From: Lachnospiraceae bacterium UBA7784
GTDB lineage: Bacteria; Bacillota; Clostridia; Lachnospirales; Lachnospiraceae
Direction: 5' to 3'
Length of the DNA stretch: 64,000 nucleotides
Assembly (NCBI GenBank): GCA_002480925.1
Contig: DLDA01000037.1
Location: forward strand, 16,924 to 80,923
Below are positions 8,443-16,977 of this stretch, one piece after another. The notes beneath the pieces were generated by a model that saw nothing but the letters and a program-made list of their open reading frames with translations, was not told the DNA's origin and searched no databases. The position numbers were made by a program, and so were the translations under genes. The number at the start of each line of letters is the position of its first letter. Position 1 is the first letter of the stretch.

Positions 8443-11010
8443 TTATTTTACCACTGTACTCTTTACCCCGGACCAGGAGCTGTAGATCTTCTTTCCATTC
8501 GCGGTCTGATAGTAGGTCCTGACCTTGAAATAGTAGCGCTTTCCTTTTTTCAGGGACTTCATAGTATATGATGTTTTGTTCGTTGTCTTTGTTTTTGTGC
8601 CCTTGCTTACGGATTTATTGGTGCCTGCCTTCACCTGATATCCACTTATACCGGAAACCTTATTGAACTTTACCGTTGCCTTTTTCTTTCCGGCGCTGAC
8701 CTTTTTTATAGTGGTTTTTTTCGGAACGATCTTGTAGGTCGCGGTAATAGTACCTGTATAGTTTCCCTTGAAGGTAAGCGTCACCTTAGCTGTGCCAGGT
8801 GTCTTGTTGTCTGAATCAGCCCTGGTATAGTCACTATCCTGACCGAGCTCTGCTGCGATAGCGTTGTCTATAACAGATATCGCCGGCTTATGGGTCTTTC
8901 CATCGTAGGTTATTGTTTTAAGCCCGCTTACTGATATGCCGTCCGTTTTCTTGTAGAGCTTTCCTGCGTCCTTTGCCTCAATCGTGTAGCTTACTGTAAG
9001 AATGCCCGTGTTAGTGCTATTCTGTGAGGTCGAGCTGCCTGTTGACCCGGTAGATGAACCTGTCGAGCTGGAAGCTGTTCCTTTGAAATTGTTGATACCG
9101 GTTATGGTAAAGCTGTAATCTCCTGCATTTACCGAATCCGGAAAGGCTGAGATAGTATAATCGGTCCCAAGCCTTAGGGTATTGCCTCCGATCTGGACCA
9201 CAACAACATTCGGGTACTGTCTGCTTCCGTTGTAGGTATATGGCGATGAAGGAGTCAACGTCACTGTAGCCTTTGAAATATTGCCCTTGGTGATCTCAAA
9301 GCTCTTCGATGCTGTCCCTGTATAGTTTCCCTTACCTGTTACGGTTACGACTGCTCCTGTTCCTATAGCCTTATTATTGCTGTAGGAATAAGTGAAATCA
9401 GTTCCTGCCTTAAGGACTGTTGATCCGACCTTGATCTCCGGCTCTGGAGTAATAGGTCCTCCTGTATAGGAATATGTCGGAGCAGCCGATGATTGGGACG
9501 AGCCCTTCTGGCCGCTGTCACTGTCCTTGAATGTAAATGCAGCTGTAGATAGGTCAAGAGGCGTGATATCAAATGATGCCTTTGCACTTCCGCTGTACTG
9601 CCTGACTGTCCCTGAGCCTTGGCTGCTTCCTGATGAAAGTGCCTTTGCCGTGACTGTGACTGTCATCTTGCCGGCATTGATATTGTCTGAGTAAGCAATA
9701 TCATAGGCACTCGCCGGTACCTCTGCATCATGATAGGTCACCACCACCTTAGGCTTCTTCTCCTTGCCATCATATACGATAGGAGTCTTTTCCGAAGGAT
9801 CCAGACTGATCCTCGTGCTTCCGTCAGAAAGATTTCCTCCTGTGGACGGCTGTATCCTGAATGTGATTGACTTATTCCCGGTATAATTCCCCTGTCCGGC
9901 TGCTGTGATAGTAGCTGTCTGAGGCGCCGTGATAGTTGCTGCAGCTGTATTTCCGCTATAGGTCAGCTTGTAATCTACTCCCTCGGTAAGCGTCTTCCCG
10001 TTCAGGCTCAGATTTACCTTAGGTGTTATCGCCTTTCCTGTAGCATAATATGTCCTGCTTTCGGCCAGACTCATAGCAGCATCGCTCAGGTTTCCCTGAG
10101 TCACCTCTAGCGGCACATTAAATGTCGTGTCATCTCCGGCTATGTTTGCCGTATAGCTTAAGTATGAGCCCTTTCCTATTGAATTACCGGTCACCCTGTT
10201 TCCGTTTATTGTATAGTATGATCCTGACTGTGCCTTAAGGCTGCCAGAAGCTCCCTGAATGGCATAGGTATTTTCTCCGCCACTTGTGGTCTTTACCGAA
10301 TAAGTCACATAAGGGGCCTCTCTTGTCGTCCCCAGAGAAAGACTCATGGTCTTGTCACATGTGGCAGTATTCCCGGTAAAGACTGTACTTCCCGAATCAG
10401 CAGAGCCGTCACGGAAATCGTATACGGCATAAATGCCGGAGACATTTGCTCTTATTATCTGTCTTTTGACATCGGTATAGCCTGTCAGAGTATTATCAGG
10501 TAATGCTGCTGGCTGATCAGATTTTCCAAGTACAAGAGAATAGTAATCCTTATCCTTAAACTTCACATGGCCTATACCACAGGCATTGTACTTAGAGGTA
10601 TCTACAGTCCATGTCGGCTTTGAATCTGCTATCTCCTCATCCAGAAAGTTGCTTGTATTTCCTGTGTTTCCATCATCCGTTATAAGCTCAGGCGCCTTGC
10701 TGTCCGGGCGAGTCTTGTCATAATAAAGTGCCAGATCCTTTGCTCTTTCGACAGCCAGCTTCTCGAAACCAGAATTATAGTTAAGCTTGCCTCCGCTTAT
10801 AGCTGAATTATCCGTTTTTTTTATGTTACTATAGATTTCTGATACATCACTCTGATAGACCTGCACATTATATGTAACAGTGATAAGCCCTGTCTCTGAA
10901 GCCCTGGCTGTCACCAGATAAGCTGCGCTGTCTGCAAGAGTCCCCGATGAAAAAGCAAGCATCACGCCAAGACCCACTGCTGCGATTCTTTTTATAATTC
11001 CTTTATACAT
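8443..11010 (-). CDS. Secreted CAP-like/Ig-repeat/FnIII surface protein
   Basis: 855 aa. ATG 11010 has GGAGG 8 nt upstream and opens a signal peptide (residues 1 to about 33, K/R then AAVGLGVMLAFSSG). The next ~160 residues contain ERAKDLALYYDKTRPDSKAPE and HVKFKDKDYYSLVLG, reminiscent of a degenerate CAP/SCP-like domain. About six Ig-like repeats follow, each with an NYTG(T/N) turn (for example GKGNYTGTASKSFEITKG), of the MBG/bacterial Ig type. The last ~90 residues are a Lys/Thr-rich FnIII-like module (GISGYQVKAGTNKS, KGKRYYFKVRTYY). No LPXTG anchor is visible. It is likely extracellular or wall-associated. The CAP assignment is tentative and the ligand unknown. Confidence 0.75.
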   Translation of the reverse strand: MYKGIIKRIAAVGLGVMLAFSSGTLADSAAYLVTARASETGLITVTYNVQVYQSDVSEIYSNIKKTDNSAISGGKLNYNSGFEKLAVERAKDLALYYDKTRPDSKAPELITDDGNTGNTSNFLDEEIADSKPTWTVDTSKYNACGIGHVKFKDKDYYSLVLGKSDQPAALPDNTLTGYTDVKRQIIRANVSGIYAVYDFRDGSADSGSTVFTGNTATCDKTMSLSLGTTREAPYVTYSVKTTSGGENTYAIQGASGSLKAQSGSYYTINGNRVTGNSIGKGSYLSYTANIAGDDTTFNVPLEVTQGNLSDAAMSLAESRTYYATGKAITPKVNLSLNGKTLTEGVDYKLTYSGNTAAATITAPQTATITAAGQGNYTGNKSITFRIQPSTGGNLSDGSTRISLDPSEKTPIVYDGKEKKPKVVVTYHDAEVPASAYDIAYSDNINAGKMTVTVTAKALSSGSSQGSGTVRQYSGSAKASFDITPLDLSTAAFTFKDSDSGQKGSSQSSAAPTYSYTGGPITPEPEIKVGSTVLKAGTDFTYSYSNNKAIGTGAVVTVTGKGNYTGTASKSFEITKGNISKATVTLTPSSPYTYNGSRQYPNVVVVQIGGNTLRLGTDYTISAFPDSVNAGDYSFTITGINNFKGTASSSTGSSTGSTGSSTSQNSTNTGILTVSYTIEAKDAGKLYKKTDGISVSGLKTITYDGKTHKPAISVIDNAIAAELGQDSDYTRADSDNKTPGTAKVTLTFKGNYTGTITATYKIVPKKTTIKKVSAGKKKATVKFNKVSGISGYQVKAGTNKSVSKGTKTKTTNKTSYTMKSLKKGKRYYFKVRTYYQTANGKKIYSSWSGVKSTVVK

Positions 11011-11064
11011 AGATAACCTCCATGCCAAAAACTCATCCACCCTTTTTTAGTATACCACACCCAC

Positions 11065-11093
11065 TTGATAAAGAAAACACATTCCCCTACAAT
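11065..11093 (+). promoter_or_regulatory. Sigma-A promoter placed for a leaderless transcript
   Basis: TTGATA (11065-11070), 17-nt spacer, TACAAT (11088-11093). The expected start point, 6-8 nt after the -10, falls at 11099-11101, on top of the ATG at 11100. Confidence 0.7.
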
Positions 11094-11099
11094 ATAGGC

Positions 11100-12068
11100 A
11101 TGAAGGAAATCACACAAAGCTTTGAAATAAAAGACAGAATAAAATATCCGGAAATCTTTGCACGCTATCATCATAATGGCGATGTCTATATAACTATAGA
11201 GACAAACGGCCTAAGCAGTGAGAGGAATCGAATAATCTCCTTTAGTGCAGGATGGATAGAAGGTGACAAGATTATGACACTTATCTACGCCTCCACCAAC
11301 GATGACGACGAGCTATCTATCATAGAAAAGGCGATTGAAACCATAAAGAGGGCTGACCGGATAGTGACCTATGGCGGCGATACGTTTGATCTGGCCTTTA
11401 TTTCAGGGCGGGCAGAAGTATATGCAAAGAGGCTTGCAATCGGAGAGTCATATGATATAAAAAAATCCATATCTCCCCTGAAAAGACTGCTCCCGTCCGG
11501 CTCGCTTTCACTTTACAGCCTGCTTGAGGAGATGGGATTAGCTGACCCTTCTGTACCTGACGGTAAAACTCTGGTCACCTTATATAAGACATTTATAAAG
11601 ACAGGGAGCGATCGTTATATAGATCCTGTGAATAAACACAGCATATTCAAGCTTACCGGGATAATGAATCTTCTCACATTAATAGACTGCCTCGGGATAA
11701 ACCGTGCTTCTGTTTCGATAGAGGAAATGGCAAGTGATGAGAACAGTCTCAGGGTAAAGGGTAAAACAGATATTCTATCCCCGATCAGGCTCTGCTTCAG
11801 GCTGCCTGGAATCGAGCTTAGCTTTATAGGGAAAGAGTTTTATGCAGTTTTCGAGCTCTGTGACGAGAAGCTTCGAATGTATTTTCCAGATCCGGCCTCG
11901 TATGTCAGACTGCGCTCTGACGGATCACTGATCCCTAAGGAGCTTGCCTCCTCGCTTGACAAAAGCTCATATGAGAAGGTAACAAAAGAAAGCTGCTTCT
12001 CTCTTGCGGATATACCCAAGGATAAGAAACAGCTTGAAAGCTATATAAGAAGTCTTGAAAAAATGTGA
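11100..12068 (+). CDS. YprB-like RNase H-fold protein, probably degenerate
   Basis: 322 aa. It resembles the C-terminal-type exonuclease fold of YprB/COG3359 proteins: YITIETNGLSSERNRIISFSAGW corresponds to the (F)DIETTGL motif, VTYGGDTFDLAFISGRA to the second motif, and PDGKTLVTLYKTFIKTG to the helical part. Catalytic positions look altered. The first Asp of DxE is Thr (TIE), and the final HNxxD motif reads KLTGIMN. It may therefore be a non-catalytic relative. The longest ORF starts at 11022 inside the promoter. ATG 11100 fits the promoter but has only a weak AGG nearby. It is divergent from the surface-protein gene and convergent with cheR, with 0 nt between them. Confidence 0.65.
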   Translation: MKEITQSFEIKDRIKYPEIFARYHHNGDVYITIETNGLSSERNRIISFSAGWIEGDKIMTLIYASTNDDDELSIIEKAIETIKRADRIVTYGGDTFDLAFISGRAEVYAKRLAIGESYDIKKSISPLKRLLPSGSLSLYSLLEEMGLADPSVPDGKTLVTLYKTFIKTGSDRYIDPVNKHSIFKLTGIMNLLTLIDCLGINRASVSIEEMASDENSLRVKGKTDILSPIRLCFRLPGIELSFIGKEFYAVFELCDEKLRMYFPDPASYVRLRSDGSLIPKELASSLDKSSYEKVTKESCFSLADIPKDKKQLESYIRSLEKM

Positions 12069-12842
12069 TCAGTTCTTCTGGTAGAAGAAGGAGCTTCTTC
12101 TGGAAAATCCAAGCTCCCTGTAATCCATTATCTGCTCGGTGCTGCCTATGAATAACAGACCGCCAGACTTTAAGGATCTGTTGAACTTCTGATAGATCTG
12201 TGTCTTTGCCTCATCAGTAAAATAGATCACCACGTTGCGGCAGAGAATCAGATCAAGACCCGAAGGATACGGATCCTTTAGCAGATTGTTTTCCCGAAAC
12301 TCCACTCCCTTCCTTATATCCTCAGAAATCTGGTAGGAGGAACCTACCCTGCTGAAATACTTCTGTCTAAGATCTACAGGAACTGACTTTATGCTTTTCT
12401 CATTATAAAGTCCGACCTTTGCCTTTGCTATGACCTGCTTGTCGATATCGGTCGCTATTATCCTGATCTTCTCCAACGGGATATGCCTTGACAGACACAT
12501 GACCAGAGAATAAGGCTCGTCGCCTGTAGAGCAGGCCGCACTCCAGATATTAAGTCTCTGTCCGAACTTATCTATCAGATAAGGAAAATACTCCTGATCC
12601 AGAAGCTTCCACTGATCCGGATTCCTGTAAAACTCAGAAACATTGATCGTGAGAAAATTCACGAACTCATCAAAGGCCTTCCGGTCCTCCCTTAAGAGCC
12701 TTACATAATCTTCATATGATGAAAGCTTGTGCTTCGTAATCAGAGAATCTATCCTGCGGCGCATCTGCTTTTCCTTGTAAGAGGAAAGATCTATCTTTGT
12801 AAGTGCATAGACCGCCGTCTTGAACTGTTCATAGCCCTCCAT
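12069..12842 (-). CDS. cheR: Chemotaxis receptor methyltransferase CheR
   Basis: 257 aa SAM-dependent methyltransferase that methylates glutamates on chemoreceptors. It has an N-terminal helical CheR_N domain (residues 1-60), FVNFLTINVSEFYRNPDQW, the SAM motif IWSAACSTGDEPYSLVM, ATDID, LILCRNVVIYF, and a C-terminal GGLLFIGSTEQI. Length is typical. The start has GGAGG 6 nt upstream, just past the rpsA terminator, so some expression could be by read-through. No other che genes adjoin. The nearest partner is the soluble MCP at 15992-16963. Confidence 0.94.
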   Translation of the reverse strand: MEGYEQFKTAVYALTKIDLSSYKEKQMRRRIDSLITKHKLSSYEDYVRLLREDRKAFDEFVNFLTINVSEFYRNPDQWKLLDQEYFPYLIDKFGQRLNIWSAACSTGDEPYSLVMCLSRHIPLEKIRIIATDIDKQVIAKAKVGLYNEKSIKSVPVDLRQKYFSRVGSSYQISEDIRKGVEFRENNLLKDPYPSGLDLILCRNVVIYFTDEAKTQIYQKFNRSLKSGGLLFIGSTEQIMDYRELGFSRRSSFFYQKN

Positions 12843-12862
12843 AATGAACCTCCATCAAAAAA

Positions 12863-12885
12863 GGCCAGGCATTTTCTGCCCAGCC
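12863..12885 (-). terminator. Rho-independent terminator after rpsA
   Basis: On the minus strand GGCTGGGC (12885-12878) pairs with GCCTGGCC (12870-12863), with two G-U pairs and a 7-nt loop, followed by TTTTTT. The cheR ribosome site begins directly after it. Confidence 0.85.
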
Positions 12886-12906
12886 TTCCTTTGCATAGCT
12901 AGAAAA

Positions 12907-13986
12907 TTACTGCTCGTCTGAGCTGTTGTCCCTGTTGTCATCCATTGCCTTGATAGAAAGGCTGATCTTGTGATCGGCTTCTCTGAACTCGACAACCTTT
13001 GCATCAACTTCCTGGCCAACCTTCAGTACGTCTGACGGCTTATCTACATGATCCTTTGAGATCTGTGATACATGAAGCAGAGCATCTACTCCAGGTGCAA
13101 GCTCTATGAATGCACCGAAGTCTGTCATCCTTGCTACCTTACCATGTACGATATTGCCTACGGCATACTTCTCAGAAGCATTGTTCCAAGGGTTCTCATC
13201 CGGGAACTTCATCGAAAGTGCGATCTTCTTGTCGTGGATCTCCTTAATGAAGACCTTTGCCTTGTCGCCGACCTTTAACACCTTTCCAGGATTATCGATC
13301 CTGCCCCAGCTCATCTCAGAGATGTGAAGAAGTCCGTCAATACCGCCAAGATCGATGAAAGCACCGAAATTGGTAACGTTCTTTACTGTTCCCTCGATAA
13401 CATCGCCGACCTTGAGGTTTGCAAGGAGCTCTTCCTGCTTCTTCTGCTTCTCCTCTACGAGGATAGCCTTTCTGTTTCCGATTATACGTCTCTTGCGAGG
13501 ATTGAACTCTGTGATGATGAATTCAATCTCCTGGCCATTGTATTTGCCAAGATCCTTCTCGAAGGTATCTGATACAAGGCTTGCAGGGATGAATACTCTG
13601 GCCTCGTCTACTACTACTGAGAGTCCGCCGTTTAATACCTTTACTACCTTGCCTGTAAGAACCTCGTTGTTATTGAAAGCCTCTTCGAGCTTCTTGTTTC
13701 CTCTCTCCTGTGCAAGACGCTTGTAAGACAGTGTGACCTGTCCCTCTGTCTCGCTGTATTTGACTACTACAGCCTCCATTGTGGAACCAACAGAAGTAAC
13801 TGTGGTGAGATCGAGACTGGAGTCATTCGAATACTCGCTTCTTGTGATCACTCCGTCTGCCTTTGTACCGATATTGAGGATAATCTCGTCAGGCTTTACG
13901 GAAATAACCGTTCCTTCTACCACATCTCCTGCGCGAACCGTCTTAAATGACGCGTCCAGCATTTCGTCAAAACTCATTTCTGACAT
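12907..13986 (-). CDS. rpsA: Ribosomal protein S1 (four-S1-domain form)
   Basis: 359 aa with four OB-fold S1 RNA-binding domains, roughly at residues 15-85, 103-170, 188-257 and 274-342. The last two are the best conserved (GTVKNVTNFGAFIDLGGIDG and GKVARMTDFGAFIELAPGVD). Low-GC Gram-positives carry this shorter S1-like protein, which helps mRNA binding to the 30S subunit. ATG 13986 has AGGAGG 9 nt upstream and lies inside the last codons of ispH, giving a 13-bp overlap. A second ATG at 13977 is also possible. In some Lachnospiraceae and other Clostridia IspH and S1 are one fused polypeptide. Here they are separate but coupled. A good terminator follows at 12863-12885. Confidence 0.93.
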   Translation of the reverse strand: MSEMSFDEMLDASFKTVRAGDVVEGTVISVKPDEIILNIGTKADGVITRSEYSNDSSLDLTTVTSVGSTMEAVVVKYSETEGQVTLSYKRLAQERGNKKLEEAFNNNEVLTGKVVKVLNGGLSVVVDEARVFIPASLVSDTFEKDLGKYNGQEIEFIITEFNPRKRRIIGNRKAILVEEKQKKQEELLANLKVGDVIEGTVKNVTNFGAFIDLGGIDGLLHISEMSWGRIDNPGKVLKVGDKAKVFIKEIHDKKIALSMKFPDENPWNNASEKYAVGNIVHGKVARMTDFGAFIELAPGVDALLHVSQISKDHVDKPSDVLKVGQEVDAKVVEFREADHKISLSIKAMDDNRDNSSDEQ

Positions 13987-14825
13987 CTACCAATGACCTC
14001 CTGAATAATAATTGCTGGGGTTGATGCTCCGGCTGTAATACCAACGACATCAGCACTGCTTAAGATATCAGGATCTAGATCATCCGCTGTCTCAATGAAG
14101 TGTGTCCTCCCACACCTCTGGCTGCATATCTCATACAGCTTACGGGTATTCGAACTGTTCCTGCCGCCGATCACAAGACACACGTCCACTTCCCCAGCGA
14201 TGCGTGCTGCCTCCTTCTGACGGTCCTCTGTCGCATTACAGATCGTATTCAGAGCACTAATATCATAACCTTTTTTATTCAGGATTTCAACTATATCTTG
14301 AAATTTCTTGTAGTTGAATGTAGTCTGTGAAAGTACCAGTACCTTCTTATCCTTTTCCTCAAGGTTAAATTGCTCTGCTTCCGCGGCTGAACGGATGACA
14401 GAATAGTCCTTACCTCTGATCCATCCTATGATCCCCTGGATCTCAGGATGATCCGGATCTCCGATTATTATAATGTAGTCTCCCTTGCCTGAAGCCTCCA
14501 TTGCCAGATTATGGATCTTTTTTACAAAGGGACAGGTCGCATCGACTAGTCTGTGGCCTGCTGCCTCTATGGAGCTTTGTATTTTTTCAGATACACCGTG
14601 TGAACGGAGGATAACGGTGCCTCTTTCATAAGTTCCCGGATCATCATCCTCTCCCATCACGGCAACTCCCTTTGCTGCAAGATCATTCACTACGGATTCA
14701 TTATGAATGATAGGTCCATAGGTATAAATGGGCCTTGTCCCTTTCTCTATCTGTTCTTCAACAAGAGATACAGCTCTCTTTACGCCGAAGCAGAAGCCAG
14801 CGCTTTTTGCTACTATTATTCTCAA
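13974..14825 (-). CDS. ispH: 4-hydroxy-3-methylbut-2-enyl diphosphate reductase
   Basis: 283 aa [4Fe-4S] enzyme, the last step of the MEP isoprenoid pathway, yielding IPP and DMAPP. It has the N-terminal AKSAGFCFGVKRAV cysteine, HNESVV, the second cluster Cys in DATCPFVKKIH, GDPDHPEIQGIIGW, and the third Cys in NTICNATEDRQ, then GGRNSSNTRKL and GITAGASTPAIIIQEV. All three cluster cysteines are present. The start codon is TTG (14825), with AGAGG 10 nt upstream and 5 bp after the ridA stop. It overlaps rpsA by 13 bp. Confidence 0.96.
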   Translation of the reverse strand: MRIIVAKSAGFCFGVKRAVSLVEEQIEKGTRPIYTYGPIIHNESVVNDLAAKGVAVMGEDDDPGTYERGTVILRSHGVSEKIQSSIEAAGHRLVDATCPFVKKIHNLAMEASGKGDYIIIIGDPDHPEIQGIIGWIRGKDYSVIRSAAEAEQFNLEEKDKKVLVLSQTTFNYKKFQDIVEILNKKGYDISALNTICNATEDRQKEAARIAGEVDVCLVIGGRNSSNTRKLYEICSQRCGRTHFIETADDLDPDILSSADVVGITAGASTPAIIIQEVIGRCQK

Positions 14826-14830
14826 GATAA

Positions 14831-15199
14831 TTATACCTCTGCTGTGGCCTCTATCTCACAGAGCATGCCTGCCGGCAGGTCCTTTACTGCGACACAGCTT
14901 CTTGCAGGCTTTGACACGAAGTATTTTTCATATACAGCATTAAAGGCTGCAAAGTCAGCTATATCAGCAAGGAAGCATGTGGTCCTTATGACCTTTGAGA
15001 AATCAGATCCAGCCTCCTTTAAAAGCTCTCCTACATTCCTGCAGGCCTGATCCGCCTGAGCCTCTATACCCTCTGCTGCCCTGCCGTCTTTTGGATCCAC
15101 ACCTATCTGACCGGACAGATATGCTATCCCGTTTACGATCATACCCTGAGAATATGGTCCTATAGCCTTCGGCGCCTTATCTGTGCTTATTGTCTGCAT
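14831..15199 (-). CDS. ridA: RidA-family enamine/imine deaminase
   Basis: 122 aa. RidA (YjgF/UK114) hydrolyses reactive 2-aminoacrylate-type enamines from PLP enzymes. Visible motifs are DKAPKAIGPYSQGMIVNG, YLSGQIGVDPKDG, QACRNVGELL, and the C-terminal arginine signature PARSCVAVKDLPAGMLCEIEATA. Start ATG 15199 has AAGGAGA at 5 nt and gives the canonical N-terminus. The longer ORF to 15304 runs into the esterase gene. It lies between the esterase and ispH with small gaps. Confidence 0.95.
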   Translation of the reverse strand: MQTISTDKAPKAIGPYSQGMIVNGIAYLSGQIGVDPKDGRAAEGIEAQADQACRNVGELLKEAGSDFSKVIRTTCFLADIADFAAFNAVYEKYFVSKPARSCVAVKDLPAGMLCEIEATAEV

Positions 15200-15218
15200 G
15201 TCTTCTCCTTTCGATATG

Positions 15219-15848
15219 TCAAGCATCTGACCCAAGAACCCATTCAAAGGCCCTTGCCGTCCTTTTCTCGGAATCCATAAAATGGTTTCCCTTATTCCAT
15301 TCAAGAATACAGTTTACTCCTTTTCCCCTGATAATGGAATATGTCTTTTTTATCTGCTCTCCCACACAAGCCATCACCTGATTCCTGGTCTTCTCCTCCT
15401 TGTCCCCGAGGCTTAGATAAACCGATCCGGTCCTGATATCATGCCGGTCCAGATAGGCAGTAAATCCACTGAACCAGACCGACGGTGAGGCAGCGGCTGC
15501 ACCTGCAAAAATGTCCGTTTCTGTAACTGCCCAGAGCGCAAAAAGTCCTGCCAGCGAGTATCCTCCTATATAGTATTTCTTTTCCGGATCATCGCAGAGC
15601 CTTTTTATCTCCATAAGTGTCTCCTGTGCTCCTCCGCCAAAGGCCTGATTACCGAAGACAGCAGAAGCCGCCCATGGCGAGAGATCCCTGTTCCAGTCAT
15701 CCACCTTTATGGCGATCAGACCGATATCCCTTGTCTGTCCCACTCCTATAAGGTCTGCCTCCTGGTCCATAAGAGAGAGATCATGCTCATCTACAGGCTG
15801 TATCAGTACTATAGGCGCATCTGCACTGCCATATCTATATATGTCCAT
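15219..15848 (-). CDS. Alpha/beta-hydrolase esterase
   Basis: 209 aa. A nucleophile elbow GYSLAGLFALWA (G-x-S-x-A-G) lies near residue 95, ASPSVWFSGF after it, and a likely catalytic His in NKGNHFMDSEKR near the C-terminus. This pattern fits the putative serine esterase group related to IroE and esterase-D-type proteins, possibly acting on siderophore-like or small ester substrates. ATG 15848 is preferred over 15872 because GTGGAGG is 5 nt upstream. It is the first gene of the probable esterase-ridA-ispH-rpsA operon. The substrate is unknown. Confidence 0.78.
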   Translation of the reverse strand: MDIYRYGSADAPIVLIQPVDEHDLSLMDQEADLIGVGQTRDIGLIAIKVDDWNRDLSPWAASAVFGNQAFGGGAQETLMEIKRLCDDPEKKYYIGGYSLAGLFALWAVTETDIFAGAAAASPSVWFSGFTAYLDRHDIRTGSVYLSLGDKEEKTRNQVMACVGEQIKKTYSIIRGKGVNCILEWNKGNHFMDSEKRTARAFEWVLGSDA

Positions 15849-15923
15849 ATATTCCTCCACGGATCTTTGCATATGCTGATATCATTGCTTTTTCTTCTAT
15901 AACCGTCCGATAAATAAACAGAA

Positions 15924-15951
15924 ACAGCAGTGGTATAAATCCCACTGCTGT
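15924..15951 (-). terminator. Rho-independent terminator after the soluble MCP gene
   Basis: Minus strand: ACAGCAGTGG (15951-15942) pairs perfectly with CCACTGCTGT (15933-15924) around an 8-nt loop, followed by TTCTGTTTATTT. Confidence 0.82.
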
Positions 15952-15991
15952 CATCTGGTCTGTTATGCTGTGGCGGTCACCATCTGTGGGT

Positions 15992-16963
15992 CTACTGCCT
16001 CTGGACTCTGTCCTCTACTCTCTTCACGAGCTCAGGGAACTGCTGAAGGATATTGGTCATATCCTCGAAGATAAGGCTCTTCTTTGTGATATTCGTAGAA
16101 AGAGTATCGATATGGTCAGCCACTGTCTGGTAGTAAGGCTTGGAATCCTCCATAGTAGACTGAAGAGTGTTCATATCATCTGAGCACTTGTCTATAACGC
16201 CTACCATGTTAGTATTGCCCTCCTCGATCTCTCCTGCTACGGACTTGATCGAGTCTACAACCTCCTCTGTCTCATTTATATGAGTCATGGAATCCTGAAT
16301 TGCAGTCCTGGTGTCATTTATAGAGCTCATCAGACGATTGTTGTTCTGGTTCAGCTTCTCCATTGACTCTCCTATCGATGCGACAAGAGTCTTGATATTG
16401 CTTGAAAGCTCATTTACCTGATCTGCTACGACTGCAAATCCTCTTCCGCTCTCTCCTGCCCTGGCTGCCTCGATCGATGCATTAAGTGCTAAGAGATTGG
16501 TCTGGTTTGCTATGCCGTTTATTGCATTTACCTTGTCAAGGATCTCATCAAAGCTTGACTGGAACTCCTTGAATACCTCCTCTACTGTGGAGATAGTATC
16601 ATTCACAGATGATGATGAGGTACGGACATTGTTCATATTGCGATGGGTATCATCAGCTGTCGAGAGCATCTTCTTGATGATCTGCTCAAAGTTCTCTGTA
16701 ACTGAGGTTACCTCCTTGAAGCGCTCATTGAACTGCTCCATAGACTCAGTAACCTCATCCGAACGCTTCTCTACCATCTCGAATGAGTCCCTTATCTCAT
16801 TCAGTGAATTGGTGGTATCGAGCTCCTCCTGCTGAAGCTTTTCCTTCTGCTCAAGGATATATTTCCCACTGTCAAGCACCGGCTGCATTTCCTTTGAGAT
16901 ATCTATCTTCTCAACTGCCTGTACAGGCGCCTGATCTAGATCCTTTTTTTTCTTTCCGAACAT
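15992..16963 (-). CDS. Soluble methyl-accepting chemotaxis protein
   Basis: 323 aa. There is no signal peptide or membrane segment. It opens with a short basic tail (FGKKKKD), continues in long coiled coil, and contains the conserved MCP hairpin tip [37 protein letters not shown] (residues about 150-185). There is no separate input domain, so it probably takes its signal from a partner. The FIST-domain protein immediately upstream (stop 14 nt away) is the obvious candidate. ATG 16963 is chosen over 16969 because GGAGG sits 8 nt from it and only 2 nt from the other. Terminator at 15924-15951. Confidence 0.92.
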   Translation of the reverse strand: MFGKKKKDLDQAPVQAVEKIDISKEMQPVLDSGKYILEQKEKLQQEELDTTNSLNEIRDSFEMVEKRSDEVTESMEQFNERFKEVTSVTENFEQIIKKMLSTADDTHRNMNNVRTSSSSVNDTISTVEEVFKEFQSSFDEILDKVNAINGIANQTNLLALNASIEAARAGESGRGFAVVADQVNELSSNIKTLVASIGESMEKLNQNNNRLMSSINDTRTAIQDSMTHINETEEVVDSIKSVAGEIEEGNTNMVGVIDKCSDDMNTLQSTMEDSKPYYQTVADHIDTLSTNITKKSLIFEDMTNILQQFPELVKRVEDRVQRQ

Positions 16964-16977
16964 AACCATTTCCTCCG

